64,000 bases of DNA from JASBZA01 sp964345295 (GCA_964345295.1 CAYFQG010000001.1:1-64000); one strand, 5' to 3'; shown: positions 52,515 through 62,359, counted from the stretch's first letter. The notes: a model not told the origin generated them from the letters alone. Translations and numbers: made by a program.

Positions 52515-54632
52515 TTACATTTGACTTGAGTTGTTGTCGTTGTCGTCCAATTGAATTGCCTGTCCGTTCTTTCCATTAACCTGTCTGCTATCGTCTTCAG
52601 ATAGCGGAACTTCCGGATCGAAGTAGGTCACACCGTTTAAAGGAAACTCTTCTTCCAAAGAAAAAACCAGACAGGATAAGGGCGGCAAATTAAGCTTCAT
52701 AGACTGATTGTAGCCTTTTAACTGAATGGCTCTGGATTGGAAATTCCCGCCTTCTGCGGACGGCAGAAGATTCGGTACATCTTGCTTAATTTCTTCTTCT
52801 GTATCCCAGGTGTAGAGACCTTTTATCTCTTTATTGGCATCGGCAATAAGAGTATTTTCTCTCGGTAACATCACTTCGTAATCCGAGCCGCCCCATTTGG
52901 CCGCGTCCGAATTCAAAATCAGTTTGTACTGCCCGTGCCTGGGCATGGGTAATTTATAGTTATTAACCGGTGCCGGCGTCATGTTGTAGACAAAGACCAG
53001 AATTCGACCGGACTTGTCTTTGCGATACCAGCTATATACGGAGTTTTGCTGGTCATCAGCGTTAAGCCACTGAAAGCCTTCCCAGGTCTTATCGTCTTCC
53101 CAGAAAGCCGGTATATCCAAGTACATATGATTTAAAGTCTTCACATATTCGTGCAACTTGTGGTGCATGTCATAATCCAAGAGGAACCATTCCAGCTCTT
53201 CATAAAACCGCCATTCGATAAACTGGCCGAATTCCGAACCCATGAAAATTAATTTGGCCCCCGGATGCCCCATCATATAGGCGAAGAAAATTCTAACCGA
53301 AGCAAACTGCCGCCAAAAATCTCCCGGCATTCTCGAGATAAGCGAACCCTTCCCATGTACCACTTCGTCATGAGAAATAGAAAGGAGAAAACGCTCATGG
53401 AAGTTATAAAGCATGGAGAAAGTAATCTTATTATGGTGATAGGATCTGTAAATATAATCCAATTGAAAATATTCCAGGGTATCGTGCATCCAGCCCATAT
53501 CCCACTTGAAATCGAAGCCTAAACCGCCTTCTATAGGGTTATGGGTTACCTTAGGCCAGGAGGTCGACTCTTCGGCAAAACTTAAAACACCCGGATAATA
53601 ATTGTGAATGTAAGTATTGAGCTCTTGCAAAAAGCTAATGGCCTCAAAATTCTCTGTACCGCCTTCGGCATTGGGCGTGTATTCATTACGGCTATAATTC
53701 CTGTAAAGCATGGAGGAAACAGCATCCACTCTTATGCCGTCAGCATGGCATTCTTCCAGCCAATAGACAGCGCTGGAAAATAAAAAGGACCGCACTTCCG
53801 CCTTGCCGTAATCAAACACTAAGGTCCCCCAGTCTTGGTGTTCGGCCATGAGCTTGTCTTGATATTCAAAGCAAGGACTGCCGTCAAAATAGGCCAGACC
53901 GAATTCATCTCTGGGGAAGTGCGCCGGAACCCAATCCAAAATGACGCCTATATTCTTCTCATGCAGATGGTTCATAAAGAACTTAAAATCATCTAAATCG
54001 CCGAGTCGTCTGGTCGGAGAGAAATAGCCCGATAATTGGTAGCCCCAGGATCCGTCATAGGGATACTCCATAATGGGCATGAGTTCCACATGGGTGTAAC
54101 CCATGTCCGATACGTAGTCAGCTAAAATGGGCGCAATTTCACGGAAAGTATAAGGGCTGCCGTCTTCCTTGCTTCTCCAAGAAGGTAAATGGACCTCATA
54201 GATATTAATGGGACTGCCCATCCTATCCAGCTTGGCTCGCTTGGCCAAATAGTCCTCATCATTCCAGCTAAATTCTTCCGGTACATAAAGGACCGATGCC
54301 TCATTGGGTCTAAGCTCGGACTTTAAAGCAAAGGGGTCGGCCTTGTATCGGCCTTCCCCGTCTTGTCCTACTACATAAAATTTATAACACTGGTCCTCCT
54401 TGGCACCGGGGACAAAAGCTTCCCAAATACCGGTCGTTTCCAACTTACGCATAGGTGCCTGACCGGGACTCCATTGATTAAAATCACCCACAACCGAAAC
54501 ATCGCGGGCATTAGGAGCCCAAACACTGAAGAAAAAGCCTGCTTCGCCATCTACTGTTGAAGGTTTGGCCCCTAGACACTTATAGGCTTGAAAGTTCTTA
54601 CCTATATTAAAGAGATAGTGTGACTTCTCCAT
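52515..54632 (-). CDS. glgB: 1,4-alpha-glucan branching enzyme (GH13)
   Basis: This 705-aa enzyme forms alpha-1,6 branches. An N-terminal CBM48 (about 30-115) precedes the GH13 barrel, whose nucleophile lies in GIRVDAVSSM, acid/base in FAEEST and the third acidic residue in SHDEVVHG. The C-terminal beta domain is followed by a polar Asp/Asn-rich tail. GGGAGG precedes the ATG. It is the first gene of the glycogen operon and has a promoter with TATAAT just upstream. Confidence 0.96.
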   Translation of the reverse strand: MEKSHYLFNIGKNFQAYKCLGAKPSTVDGEAGFFFSVWAPNARDVSVVGDFNQWSPGQAPMRKLETTGIWEAFVPGAKEDQCYKFYVVGQDGEGRYKADPFALKSELRPNEASVLYVPEEFSWNDEDYLAKRAKLDRMGSPINIYEVHLPSWRSKEDGSPYTFREIAPILADYVSDMGYTHVELMPIMEYPYDGSWGYQLSGYFSPTRRLGDLDDFKFFMNHLHEKNIGVILDWVPAHFPRDEFGLAYFDGSPCFEYQDKLMAEHQDWGTLVFDYGKAEVRSFLFSSAVYWLEECHADGIRVDAVSSMLYRNYSRNEYTPNAEGGTENFEAISFLQELNTYIHNYYPGVLSFAEESTSWPKVTHNPIEGGLGFDFKWDMGWMHDTLEYFQLDYIYRSYHHNKITFSMLYNFHERFLLSISHDEVVHGKGSLISRMPGDFWRQFASVRIFFAYMMGHPGAKLIFMGSEFGQFIEWRFYEELEWFLLDYDMHHKLHEYVKTLNHMYLDIPAFWEDDKTWEGFQWLNADDQQNSVYSWYRKDKSGRILVFVYNMTPAPVNNYKLPMPRHGQYKLILNSDAAKWGGSDYEVMLPRENTLIADANKEIKGLYTWDTEEEIKQDVPNLLPSAEGGNFQSRAIQLKGYNQSMKLNLPPLSCLVFSLEEEFPLNGVTYFDPEVPLSEDDSRQVNGKNGQAIQLDDNDNNSSQM

Positions 54633-54663
54633 AATGTCCTCCCGTCATTCATATGTTACCTGT

Positions 54664-54669
54664 ATTATA
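54664..54669 (-). promoter_or_regulatory. putative -10 element of the glg operon
   Basis: TATAAT lies on the minus strand, 31 bases before the glgB start. The -35 (CTGTAA at 17 bases) is weak, leaving room for an activator. The rest of 54670-54870 is A+T-rich and shows no gene. Confidence 0.55.
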
Positions 54670-54872
54670 CCTAACCTTCTTTCTTTTTACAGCTTTAAAC
54701 AATTTTCTTTTAGTTTTTCAAAAATTATAGGGCTAATTGAACAAACGCTATAGACTTATAATCTCAATAGGGTTAAAATAATCAATACTTTTGACGAGAT
54801 TACTTATGTTAAAAGTAAGTAAGATTGCCCGAATATGTAACAGTGGATTTTAACAAATAAGTAAAATCGGTC

Positions 54873-54901
54873 TTGACAAGACCCGACGCAATCTTTATGA
54901 T
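54873..54901 (+). promoter_or_regulatory. promoter of tRNA-Lys
   Basis: TTGACA (54873-54878), a 17-base spacer and TATGAT (54896-54901) lie 20 bases before the tRNA. Confidence 0.88.
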
Positions 54902-54921
54902 ATCCGTTGTCTTCAGGACAT

Positions 54922-54997
54922 GTGCCATTAGCTCAGTTGGTAGAGCAACTGACTCTTAATCAGTGGGCCTAGGGTTCGAGTCCCTAATGGCGCACCA
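54922..54997 (+). tRNA. tRNA-Lys (anticodon CUU)
   Basis: The cloverleaf has an acceptor stem with one T-G pair, an encoded CCA and anticodon loop CTCTTAA, giving CTT (reads AAG). It has its own promoter and terminator. Confidence 0.96.
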
Positions 54998-55002
54998 GAA
55001 AA

Positions 55003-55030
55003 AGCTCCCTCCTTAGGGAGCTTTATTTTT
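55003..55030 (+). terminator. rho-independent terminator after tRNA-Lys
   Basis: AGCTCCCT pairs with AGGGAGCT across loop CCTT, followed by TTATTTTT. Confidence 0.9.
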
Positions 55031-55090
55031 CTCTTTTCCCAACAGTCTTATTCATATTTATTTAAAATTAATTTTGGGACTAAAAAGGCA

Positions 55091-55131
55091 AACAAAAAGC
55101 CTCTGCAAATCTCGCGGATTTACAAAGGCTT
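55091..55131 (-). terminator. rho-independent terminator after tRNA-Thr
   Basis: On the minus strand a 15-bp stem with two G-U pairs (AAGCCTTTGTAAATC against GATTTGCAGAGGCTT), loop CGCGA, ends in TTTTTGTTT. It begins six bases after the tRNA 3' end. Confidence 0.9.
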
Positions 55132-55136
55132 TATTC

Positions 55137-55211
55137 TGGAGCCACAGGTGGGAATTGAACCCACGACCTATTCATTACGAGTGAATTGCTCTACCCCTGA
55201 GCCACTGTGGC
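55137..55211 (-). tRNA. tRNA-Thr (anticodon CGU)
   Basis: The minus strand forms a full cloverleaf with a perfect 7-bp acceptor stem, encoded CCA and anticodon loop CTCGTAA, giving CGT (reads ACG). Confidence 0.96.
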
Positions 55212-55225
55212 GCTAGCATTTAAAG

Positions 55226-55254
55226 ATAATATCAGAAGAAACGATATTCTTCAA
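55226..55254 (-). promoter_or_regulatory. promoter of tRNA-Thr
   Basis: TTGAAG (55249-55254), a 17-base spacer and TATTAT (55226-55231) lie 14 bases before the tRNA on the minus strand. Confidence 0.7.
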
Positions 55255-55299
55255 ATCTTTTCGACCAAAAGCTCGTAAAATATTCGGAGCCCGAAAATC

Positions 55300-56673
55300 C
55301 TAGTTATTCTGATAAGAGAACAGCTTTTCCTGGGCCACCCCGGCCTCTCTTAAAATCAAATTTTCATCGACTCTTGTATGCTTATAATCCCACATTACAG
55401 TTTCGCCATTGACCACGAGACCTTCTACTCCCCGGGGGCTTCCCGAATAGACCAAAACAGAATAGGGATCCGATTTTGAGCCATATGGACCTGAACCCGG
55501 AACATTAGGATTATAGATTAGGAAATCGGCCTTCTCCCCTATTTTAAAGTAAGCACTATCGCCAAAGCCCAAGGCTTCATAACCTTTTACCGTAGCTCGG
55601 TATAACCAGGTCTCGGCATCACCTGCCAAAGGATTTTCCTCGGAAAGTTTCTCATAGAAAGAAGCCAGACGCAGGTCATGGAAAAAGTTTAACTGATCGT
55701 TACTGCCCGCTCCGTCCGTGCCCAAGGTTAAATTTAAATTTCGATCTGCCATGGGCTTGGCCTTAAGCATGCCGGATGCTAATTTTGCATTAGAGGCCGG
55801 ATTGTGAGCCAGGTAGACTTCTTTATCTTTTAGAAGATCGAGATCTTTCTCGGTCAGGTGTACACAATGTGCATAAATTGCACCGGGTTGTACAAGGTCT
55901 AAAGCCATAAGAGCTTCGACAGGAGACATAGCGAATTTTTCTTCAATGCCGTTGACTTCTGTCTTTGTTTCCGCCAAATGCATCTGTATGGGCAAATTAA
56001 ATTCTCTAGCCGTCAAAGCCAAGTCCTTATAGAATTCTTTAGGATAGAGGTAAAGTGAATGGACTTCCAAAGAAGTCTTAATCTGTTCCTCATAGACCTT
56101 TACTCGGCTTAAGAAATCTTTAGCCCTCTCTTCATCAAAATAGTGATGACCCTTTTCATCCGTTTCTTTCATACCTAAAGCTATATTGGCTCTTAGACCT
56201 GATTCTAAAACGGATTCTACAACAGCATCTTCAAAAAAGTACATATCCGCTACCGCACCTACACCTGACTGGGCCAACTCGGTTAAAGATAGGGCTGTCG
56301 CTATACGTACAATTTCATAGTCCAAGTGCTCTTCCAGAGGGAAAATCCACTTATTAAGCCAATCCTCTAAAGAATACCTCGACGGACTGTTACGAAAGAT
56401 ACTCATACCCAGATGGCAATGGGTATTGGCAAAGGGCGGGAGAATCAATCGGCCGGAATAATCGTAACTCTCAATATCTTGATCTCTTAAATCCAGGGAC
56501 CTCTTATAGTCTTCGTAAGGTCTACCGGCCGGTCCCACATAAGAAAATCGGCCGTCTTCCAATAGAATTCTAGCGTTTTCGACAGGGGTAAAACGCTCTT
56601 GATTTTCCTCAGGAAGCAAGAGCGTAGCCCCTATAAGTTCAATGTACTTTTTGCCGCTATCATAATCAGCCAT
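55300..56673 (-). CDS. amidohydrolase, S-adenosylhomocysteine/methylthioadenosine deaminase-like
   Basis: This 457-aa metal-dependent hydrolase of the TRZ/ATZ/MtaD branch has all ligands: THCH near residue 87, HLAET, YAHCVH and GTDGAGS. Members deaminate S-adenosylhomocysteine, methylthioadenosine or related adenosines. Without genomic context for methionine salvage here, the substrate stays open. The ATG at 56673 is preferred because AGGAG lies seven bases upstream; an adjacent TTG is less likely. It follows secA by 20 bases and may be co-transcribed. Confidence 0.85.
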   Translation of the reverse strand: MADYDSGKKYIELIGATLLLPEENQERFTPVENARILLEDGRFSYVGPAGRPYEDYKRSLDLRDQDIESYDYSGRLILPPFANTHCHLGMSIFRNSPSRYSLEDWLNKWIFPLEEHLDYEIVRIATALSLTELAQSGVGAVADMYFFEDAVVESVLESGLRANIALGMKETDEKGHHYFDEERAKDFLSRVKVYEEQIKTSLEVHSLYLYPKEFYKDLALTAREFNLPIQMHLAETKTEVNGIEEKFAMSPVEALMALDLVQPGAIYAHCVHLTEKDLDLLKDKEVYLAHNPASNAKLASGMLKAKPMADRNLNLTLGTDGAGSNDQLNFFHDLRLASFYEKLSEENPLAGDAETWLYRATVKGYEALGFGDSAYFKIGEKADFLIYNPNVPGSGPYGSKSDPYSVLVYSGSPRGVEGLVVNGETVMWDYKHTRVDENLILREAGVAQEKLFSYQNN

Positions 56674-56693
56674 CAAGATTCTCCTAAATTGAT

Positions 56694-59537
56694 TTACAGG
56701 TTTTTCCCGTGGCAGTTCTTATATTTTTTCCCGCTCCCGCAAGGACAGGGGTCATTACGTCCGACCTTCTCCTGGCGGACCGCAGGTCTTTGATTTTGTT
56801 CCTGGCCGTTTTGCACCTGCCCTTGTCTGGGGGCAAAAGGTTGACCTTTACCCTGAGCTTGCTTGGCAAAGGCTCTGGCCTTCTGAGCTTGAGCAGCCTG
56901 ATCTTCTTGTCTGGCCTGGGTTTCTTTGGCCTGTTCTTTACGTTCCGGCGCCCTGTTTGAAGTAAACTGCGCTCTTAATATGAGCTTGGCACAATCTTCG
57001 GCAATCGACTGCGTCATCTCTTCAAACATCTCGAAGCCTTCTTTGCGGTACTCAATAACAGGATCATGCTGGGCCAAAGAACGCATACCGATAGTGTTCT
57101 TCAAGGTATCCATGGCGTCAATGTGGTCCATCCACTTATTATCGACCGTACGAAGCATAACCACACGCTCGGCTTCACGCATAATTTCAGGTCCGCCCAA
57201 CTCGGCTTCTCGACCGTGATACTTGTAGAGTGCCTGGTCTTGTACATCTACGATAAGTTCGGCTTCGTCAATACCGCCTTGAATCTTCTCGTCTAAATCT
57301 TCGTAAATCGGCAACTCACCCGTAACATCTAAAAGTCTGGCCTTTAAGCCTGCCGTATCCCACTGATCCGAGCTGGTCCAGCCATGCGAGAAGTCTCTTA
57401 TCACGGTCTCAATAGTGGATTTAATATAATCTTCAAAGACATTTTGTAAATCCATACCTTCGAGAACTTCGCGGCGTTGCTTGTAGATGACCTCTCTTTG
57501 CTGGTTCATGACGTCGTCATATTCCAAAACATTCTTACGTATACCGAAGTTTCTGCCCTCAACTTTTTTCTGAGCCGATTCAATCGCATTAGACAGCATC
57601 TTATGTTGGATTTCGGTATTTTCATCCACGCCCAAAGTGGAGAATAAAGAATGCATCCTTTCTCCGCCGAATTGACGCATCAGGTCGTCTTCCAGTGACA
57701 AGAAGAATTTACTCTTACCAATATCACCTTGACGACCGGCACGACCTCTTAACTGGTTATCGATACGTCTGGATTCATGACGCTCGGTGCCGACGATGTA
57801 TAGACCGCCCGCTGCAATAACCTTTTCTTTTTCAACTTCGGTTTCTTCCTTGAATTCGGCATTAAGCTTTTGGAAATGCTCTCTGGCTTCCAGGATTTGT
57901 TCATCATCGGTTTCATTAAAAGCCGTAGATGCCTCAATCAGTTCATCGGAATATCCTTCCTGACGCATCTTTTGTCTGGCCATGAATTCGGAGTTACCGC
58001 CCAGGATAATGTCCGTACCACGACCGGCCATGTTGGTGGCTATGGTGACTGCGCCATAGCGTCCGGCCTGTGCTACTATCTCGGCTTCTCTGGCGTGCTG
58101 TTTAGCATTTAAAACATTATGCTTTATACCGTTTCGTTTAAATAACTCACTTAAAATCTCGGAGTGCTCTACCGATACCGTACCGACCAGGACCGGCTGA
58201 CCTTTTTCGTACGCTTCCTTAACGGTTTCAATAATGGCATTGAGCTTAGCTTTTTCGGTCTTGTAAACGGCATCCGCCTCGTCTTCTCTAACCAAAGGTT
58301 TATTGGTAGGAATAACGATAACATCCAATTGGTAGATGCTCCTGAACTCTTCTTCTTCGGTTAAGGCCGTACCGGTCATACCGGAAAGCTTATGGTACAT
58401 ACGGAAGTAATTTTGGAAGGTAATGGTGGCCAAAGTTTTACTTTCGCTTTCGACCTTAACACCTTCTTTGGCCTCAATAGCCTGGTGAAGACCGTCTGAA
58501 TAACGACGTCCGATCATTAAGCGTCCGGTAAAGTCGTCAACAATGATAACCTCACCGTCCTTAACAATATATTGTTCATCCAGGTGCATGGTACCGTGGG
58601 CTTTAAGAGCGTTGTTGATATAGTGCTGCAGTGAGAAGTTATTCTCATCGGCCAAGTTTTCTACGCCGAAATAGCGTTCGGCCTTATAAACACCGTTCTT
58701 GGTTAAGACAGCGGTTTTGGCCTTCTCATCAACGATGTAGTCGGCATTACCGGCAATTTCATCTTTATCTTCCTTAGCATCCAATTCGGCTACCACAAAA
58801 GGAATCAGCGAGCGAACAAAAGCATCTGCTCTTACATACATATCACTGGATTCCTCACCCTGACCGGAAATAATCAAAGGCGTCCTGGCCTCATCGATTA
58901 GAATCGAGTCTACCTCGTCCACGATGGCATACTGCAACTCACGCTGTACCATCTGTTCCTTAAAGATGACCATGTTGTCTCTCAGATAGTCGAAGCCGAA
59001 TTCGTTATTGGTACCGTAAGTAATATCGGCCGCATAGGCCTTTCTTCTCTGGTCCTTGTCCAAACCCGGAACAATCAAGCCAACACTTAAGCCTAAGAAA
59101 CGATAAATCTTACCCATCCACTCACTGTCACGTTGTGCCAAGTAATCGTTAACTGTGACTACATGGACACCCTTACCGGTCAAAGCATTCAGATATACCG
59201 GTAAGGTCGCCACCAGGGTCTTACCTTCACCGGTCTTCATCTCGGCAATACGCCCCTGATGCAGAACAATACCACCTATAATCTGCACCGGATAATGCTT
59301 CATATCCAAGACACGCCAGGCAGCTTCTCTCACGGTAGCAAATGCTTCAGGCAATAAATCATCCAAAGTCTCACCGTTCTGATAACGCTCTTTAAGATAA
59401 GGTGTCATATCTTTAAGCTCCTGGTCAGTCTTTTGACTAAAAGTTTCGTCCAGGGCTAAGACCTGATCCTTAATTGGGTTAATCCTTTTAATTTCGCGAT
59501 CAGAATAGCTTCCAAAAATTCTATCAAATAATCCCAT
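56694..59537 (-). CDS. secA: preprotein translocase ATPase SecA
   Basis: This 947-aa motor pushes preproteins through SecYEG. The Walker A motif is MKTGEGKTLVA, the DEAD-type box is VDEVDSILIDEARTP, and the second nucleotide domain has TNMAGRGTDI. The C terminus has a Gln/Lys-rich linker and the zinc SEC-C motif DPCPCGSGKKYKNCHG, which contacts SecB-like partners or ribosomes. GGAG lies before the ATG, and TATAAT at 59588-59593 (minus) is a likely -10 box. Confidence 0.97.
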   Translation of the reverse strand: MGLFDRIFGSYSDREIKRINPIKDQVLALDETFSQKTDQELKDMTPYLKERYQNGETLDDLLPEAFATVREAAWRVLDMKHYPVQIIGGIVLHQGRIAEMKTGEGKTLVATLPVYLNALTGKGVHVVTVNDYLAQRDSEWMGKIYRFLGLSVGLIVPGLDKDQRRKAYAADITYGTNNEFGFDYLRDNMVIFKEQMVQRELQYAIVDEVDSILIDEARTPLIISGQGEESSDMYVRADAFVRSLIPFVVAELDAKEDKDEIAGNADYIVDEKAKTAVLTKNGVYKAERYFGVENLADENNFSLQHYINNALKAHGTMHLDEQYIVKDGEVIIVDDFTGRLMIGRRYSDGLHQAIEAKEGVKVESESKTLATITFQNYFRMYHKLSGMTGTALTEEEEFRSIYQLDVIVIPTNKPLVREDEADAVYKTEKAKLNAIIETVKEAYEKGQPVLVGTVSVEHSEILSELFKRNGIKHNVLNAKQHAREAEIVAQAGRYGAVTIATNMAGRGTDIILGGNSEFMARQKMRQEGYSDELIEASTAFNETDDEQILEAREHFQKLNAEFKEETEVEKEKVIAAGGLYIVGTERHESRRIDNQLRGRAGRQGDIGKSKFFLSLEDDLMRQFGGERMHSLFSTLGVDENTEIQHKMLSNAIESAQKKVEGRNFGIRKNVLEYDDVMNQQREVIYKQRREVLEGMDLQNVFEDYIKSTIETVIRDFSHGWTSSDQWDTAGLKARLLDVTGELPIYEDLDEKIQGGIDEAELIVDVQDQALYKYHGREAELGGPEIMREAERVVMLRTVDNKWMDHIDAMDTLKNTIGMRSLAQHDPVIEYRKEGFEMFEEMTQSIAEDCAKLILRAQFTSNRAPERKEQAKETQARQEDQAAQAQKARAFAKQAQGKGQPFAPRQGQVQNGQEQNQRPAVRQEKVGRNDPCPCGSGKKYKNCHGKNL

Positions 59538-59587
59538 ATGTGGTCTCCATGATGTTTATAGTTTTAGTTACCATATCAAAGAGATAT

Positions 59588-59593
59588 ATTATA
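59588..59593 (-). promoter_or_regulatory. putative -10 element of secA
   Basis: TATAAT lies on the minus strand, 50 bases before the start codon. The -35 hexamer (TAAGGA at 17 bases) is poor. Confidence 0.5.
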
Positions 59594-59665
59594 GCATTTA
59601 TTGCAATTTGTCCTTAATTCCTTGTGAATTTTCCTCGTATTATTAAAATATAGCTTTTAACATGT

Positions 59666-60676
59666 TCATTCATCCGGATTTTGATAGCTCCGGCTAACCC
59701 CCGACTGAACCAAACGAAAGTCTATACCTCTTCCGGCCAGAATTGTCTTTTGCTTTTCTAATAAATCCAGCTGCGAAGCCGAGGCATTTTCCGGCACCAC
59801 AACTTCCAAAACACGGCTTTTAATCATAGACGGGTGAATGCTGATCTTATCTTTTCCCCAATCTCTGGTACCTTGAAAATTCTCCAAATCCCGGGCAAAA
59901 GAATCTATTTTTTTAAGAAGTTTCTCATCGTCGCTGTAAGTCGGCGCTGTCAAATCAATGGACTTGATACACTTAGCCTCGCCATTGTTGAAAGATGTTA
60001 GGACCGGATAAGAAGATGGGAGATTTCGCCCTCTGTTTTCCTGAAAATAGCGTCCCCTATTAAGCTGAGGTAAATCCCAAGCCTTGCTATCGGCCTCCTT
60101 GTCTTCTTTTTCCAATTGCTCCTTAAGTTTATCAACGGTTTCCAAACTATAGCCGCCCCAATAAGGTAAAGGATAGCTGTAAGTTCTAAGCTTGTCTTCT
60201 ATATGAAAAGGAACTTCATAGGAAAAATGATACTCTAAAACATTATTCTCGCTTCTTTCTATATAAGCGATTTCATTTTGGATGAATAAATCCAAATAGG
60301 GTGTATAGCTGGGATTATGAGTGAAATAATGCCGCTGCCTCCTCCCTATAAAATGCACATTAAATTGGTCTAATAAAAAATCGATACCCTGTTCTTTTAA
60401 TGAAAGAAAACTTTTCTCTGTGTTATAAGCGTGGTCTAATAGAAGTGCCGAGCTAAGTTCTGCTTCTTCTATAGCCGAGCGTGCAGCTTCCTGCCATAAG
60501 ATATCCGCTTGAACAGATAAGAGCATGGCCATCAGAAGGCCTATATAAAGAAGAAATAGCGGTAGGACGATACCGGCTTCTAAGGTAAGAGACCCTTCCG
60601 TATTATCAATAAATGTCGCAGACTTTGGCTTAGCTGTGGGGAAAACTATTTTCAAGATAAGATACTTCTTTTTCAT
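59666..60676 (-). CDS. TadE-like pseudopilin protein
   Basis: This 336-aa protein has a short basic leader, then EGSLTLEAGIVLPLFLLYIGLL. The Gly followed by Ser and Glu at +5 is a class III prepilin-peptidase site (after G28), and the hydrophobic helix follows, as in TadE proteins of Flp/Tad systems. The remaining 280 residues are extracellular and charged, larger than ordinary TadE (about 150 aa). The start overlaps the upstream DUF5702 gene by 47 bases but has GGAAGAG in front. It ends the three-gene operon. Its partners (Tad ATPase, prepilin peptidase) are not in the window. Confidence 0.7.
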   Translation of the reverse strand: MKKKYLILKIVFPTAKPKSATFIDNTEGSLTLEAGIVLPLFLLYIGLLMAMLLSVQADILWQEAARSAIEEAELSSALLLDHAYNTEKSFLSLKEQGIDFLLDQFNVHFIGRRQRHYFTHNPSYTPYLDLFIQNEIAYIERSENNVLEYHFSYEVPFHIEDKLRTYSYPLPYWGGYSLETVDKLKEQLEKEDKEADSKAWDLPQLNRGRYFQENRGRNLPSSYPVLTSFNNGEAKCIKSIDLTAPTYSDDEKLLKKIDSFARDLENFQGTRDWGKDKISIHPSMIKSRVLEVVVPENASASQLDLLEKQKTILAGRGIDFRLVQSGVSRSYQNPDE

Positions 60677-62087
60677 ATGCTCTTCCGTTCTTTACGCTAA
60701 AGATAAAAGAAGCCGTACAATAATACGTTTTACCCATATTCTTTTTTATATATCGGCTAGTCATCTCCAGCTTTCTTTTATGAGGTGTTATGAAGGCAAA
60801 AACACGTAAATGATCTATATAATTTACTTTCAACTTAGCCAAAGAATGCCCCGGTACCGGATAAACGGGAACTTCTTCACCTTGTAGGAGCTTTTTAACA
60901 TCCATTGCCGCACGCGGAATGGCCGGAAAAATGGCCACTATATAGGCCAAAACTTCCGGTTCTATAACGATATAGCCCAGTGTTAAGACCGCGATAGCTT
61001 GCGACAAAAGTGCTGCATTGGCCTTATGAATTGCAAAGCGATTCTCTTCCACAATTTCAGGCAAATAACGAAAGACCAAGCGGGTTGAAAAAAGCATTTG
61101 AATAAGCCTGCTTAAAGTTATAAAACTGTTATCGAATCCTAATAGAATCTTCTCGGCCTCCAACATCTCACTGTAATCATACTCGCTCAATTTACGACCA
61201 TTAAGACCTACATAATCTTTTCCCTTTTCAGGAATAGCCTTGGGCCCTCTTGCAAGTGAATGAAATTGAGATAGGACATACTCATGGAATATAAAGGCCT
61301 CCGTTCCAATGCCTACATTAAATTGCATTAAATTAATGCCTCGATCTAAATAGTTCAATAGCTCTTCAAGAATTCCCTTGGGCGAATCAGCAGTAAATAA
61401 GTCTCCTTCAGGTAATAAATCCTGACTATACTTGCCGGCGTCCAAGACCTGATTTTGCATCTTCTCAATCTGATTCAAAGCTTTTTCCTTTTCTTCATCA
61501 TCCGCCTCTTTACTGTCACCTTCTTCCTTTCCGCTGGTACCGCTTTCACCCCATATGGAAGGTAAAAGATGAGCCTTATTTAAATAGCCTTGTGGCTTGA
61601 CGGAAGGATTCAAGTCTAAAAGTTCTCGCATCGATTCAATCCTAGGCCTTAGGCCCGAATCGCTGACTAGTTCGCCTGCCTCTTCTCCTTTAAGCCTTGT
61701 AAACAACTCACTTAAAACTTCCGTAAGCACTCGGCTTTTCGAGAAAGCCAGTATTTGTTCATATAAAACTTCGTCCTCCAATTGATCACAAGCTTTGTAA
61801 TCAAAAGACTCTAATAAATAGCTTTGTTTTAAGCCACTCTCAAAAAAAGAATTATTGATCAGCCCCTCTTCCAGGCCCCACAAACCGTAGCGTTCTAATA
61901 GCTCTCTGTCATAGGAAGCCATAGCCTGCTTTAAACTTAGGTCCAATAGACGATTTAATTTAGACTCTTCCGCGCGTATATAGGCATAGCGATATGAAAA
62001 TACGGCTATAGTAGAGGTCCAAAAAATCGTAATAGCCAGAATAAGGCTAATCCCGCCCTCTGTAGCTTTTATCCATTTTCCCTTCAT
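60630..62087 (-). CDS. DUF5702-type membrane-anchored protein
   Basis: This 485-aa protein has an N-terminal hydrophobic helix after GGISLILAIT and a long exported part with an acidic low-complexity stretch (about 180-200) and another hydrophobic region (about 355-395). It resembles the DUF5702 family, which occurs with TadE/TadF-like genes in Clostridia. No Glu+5 is present after the glycine, so it may not be processed as a pilin. Its start overlaps the 91-aa gene by four bases (ATGA). The function is unknown. Confidence 0.65.
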   Translation of the reverse strand: MKGKWIKATEGGISLILAITIFWTSTIAVFSYRYAYIRAEESKLNRLLDLSLKQAMASYDRELLERYGLWGLEEGLINNSFFESGLKQSYLLESFDYKACDQLEDEVLYEQILAFSKSRVLTEVLSELFTRLKGEEAGELVSDSGLRPRIESMRELLDLNPSVKPQGYLNKAHLLPSIWGESGTSGKEEGDSKEADDEEKEKALNQIEKMQNQVLDAGKYSQDLLPEGDLFTADSPKGILEELLNYLDRGINLMQFNVGIGTEAFIFHEYVLSQFHSLARGPKAIPEKGKDYVGLNGRKLSEYDYSEMLEAEKILLGFDNSFITLSRLIQMLFSTRLVFRYLPEIVEENRFAIHKANAALLSQAIAVLTLGYIVIEPEVLAYIVAIFPAIPRAAMDVKKLLQGEEVPVYPVPGHSLAKLKVNYIDHLRVFAFITPHKRKLEMTSRYIKKNMGKTYYCTASFIFSVKNGRAYEKEVSYLENSFPHS

Positions 62088-62359
62088 GGCCTGCTCTCCT
62101 CAAGCAATTCTTCGAGCGAGATAATCTGATCATCTGACCACATTAAAACTTCTATTAGCCTCTTGGGATTAGAAGAAGCCCGATAAATTTTATCAGCTCG
62201 GTAAGTCTTATAAATTGCCTCTTGTTCGGGTTTAAACACAGTAAATTCTCTGGCCACTGATTCGACTTCAACATATAACTTGGGTAAAGCAACAATACCG
62301 GTACAAAGTAAGATTAGGGTCAAAGGGATATGAATACTTGCTTCAAATGAATACGCCAT
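62084..62359 (-). CDS. small pseudopilin-like membrane protein
   Basis: This 91-aa protein starts with a hydrophobic helix containing an early Glu (MAYSFEASIHIPLTLILLCTG), as in Tad pseudopilins, but no glycine at the cleavage position. The rest is charged and soluble, outside the membrane. It heads the operon, and its only ribosome site, AGGAGG at 62367-62372, lies in the 3' arm of the hairpin at 62360-62405. No family is recognised with certainty. Confidence 0.6.
   Translation of the reverse strand: MAYSFEASIHIPLTLILLCTGIVALPKLYVEVESVAREFTVFKPEQEAIYKTYRADKIYRASSNPKRLIEVLMWSDDQIISLEELLEESRP

Noticed and set aside
55003..55131. Hairpin-rich stretch between tRNA-Lys and tRNA-Thr, considered as a small RNA or attachment site.
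   Set aside because: Two ordinary terminators, one per tRNA and facing each other, explain it. No duplicated tRNA end or integrase gene is present.
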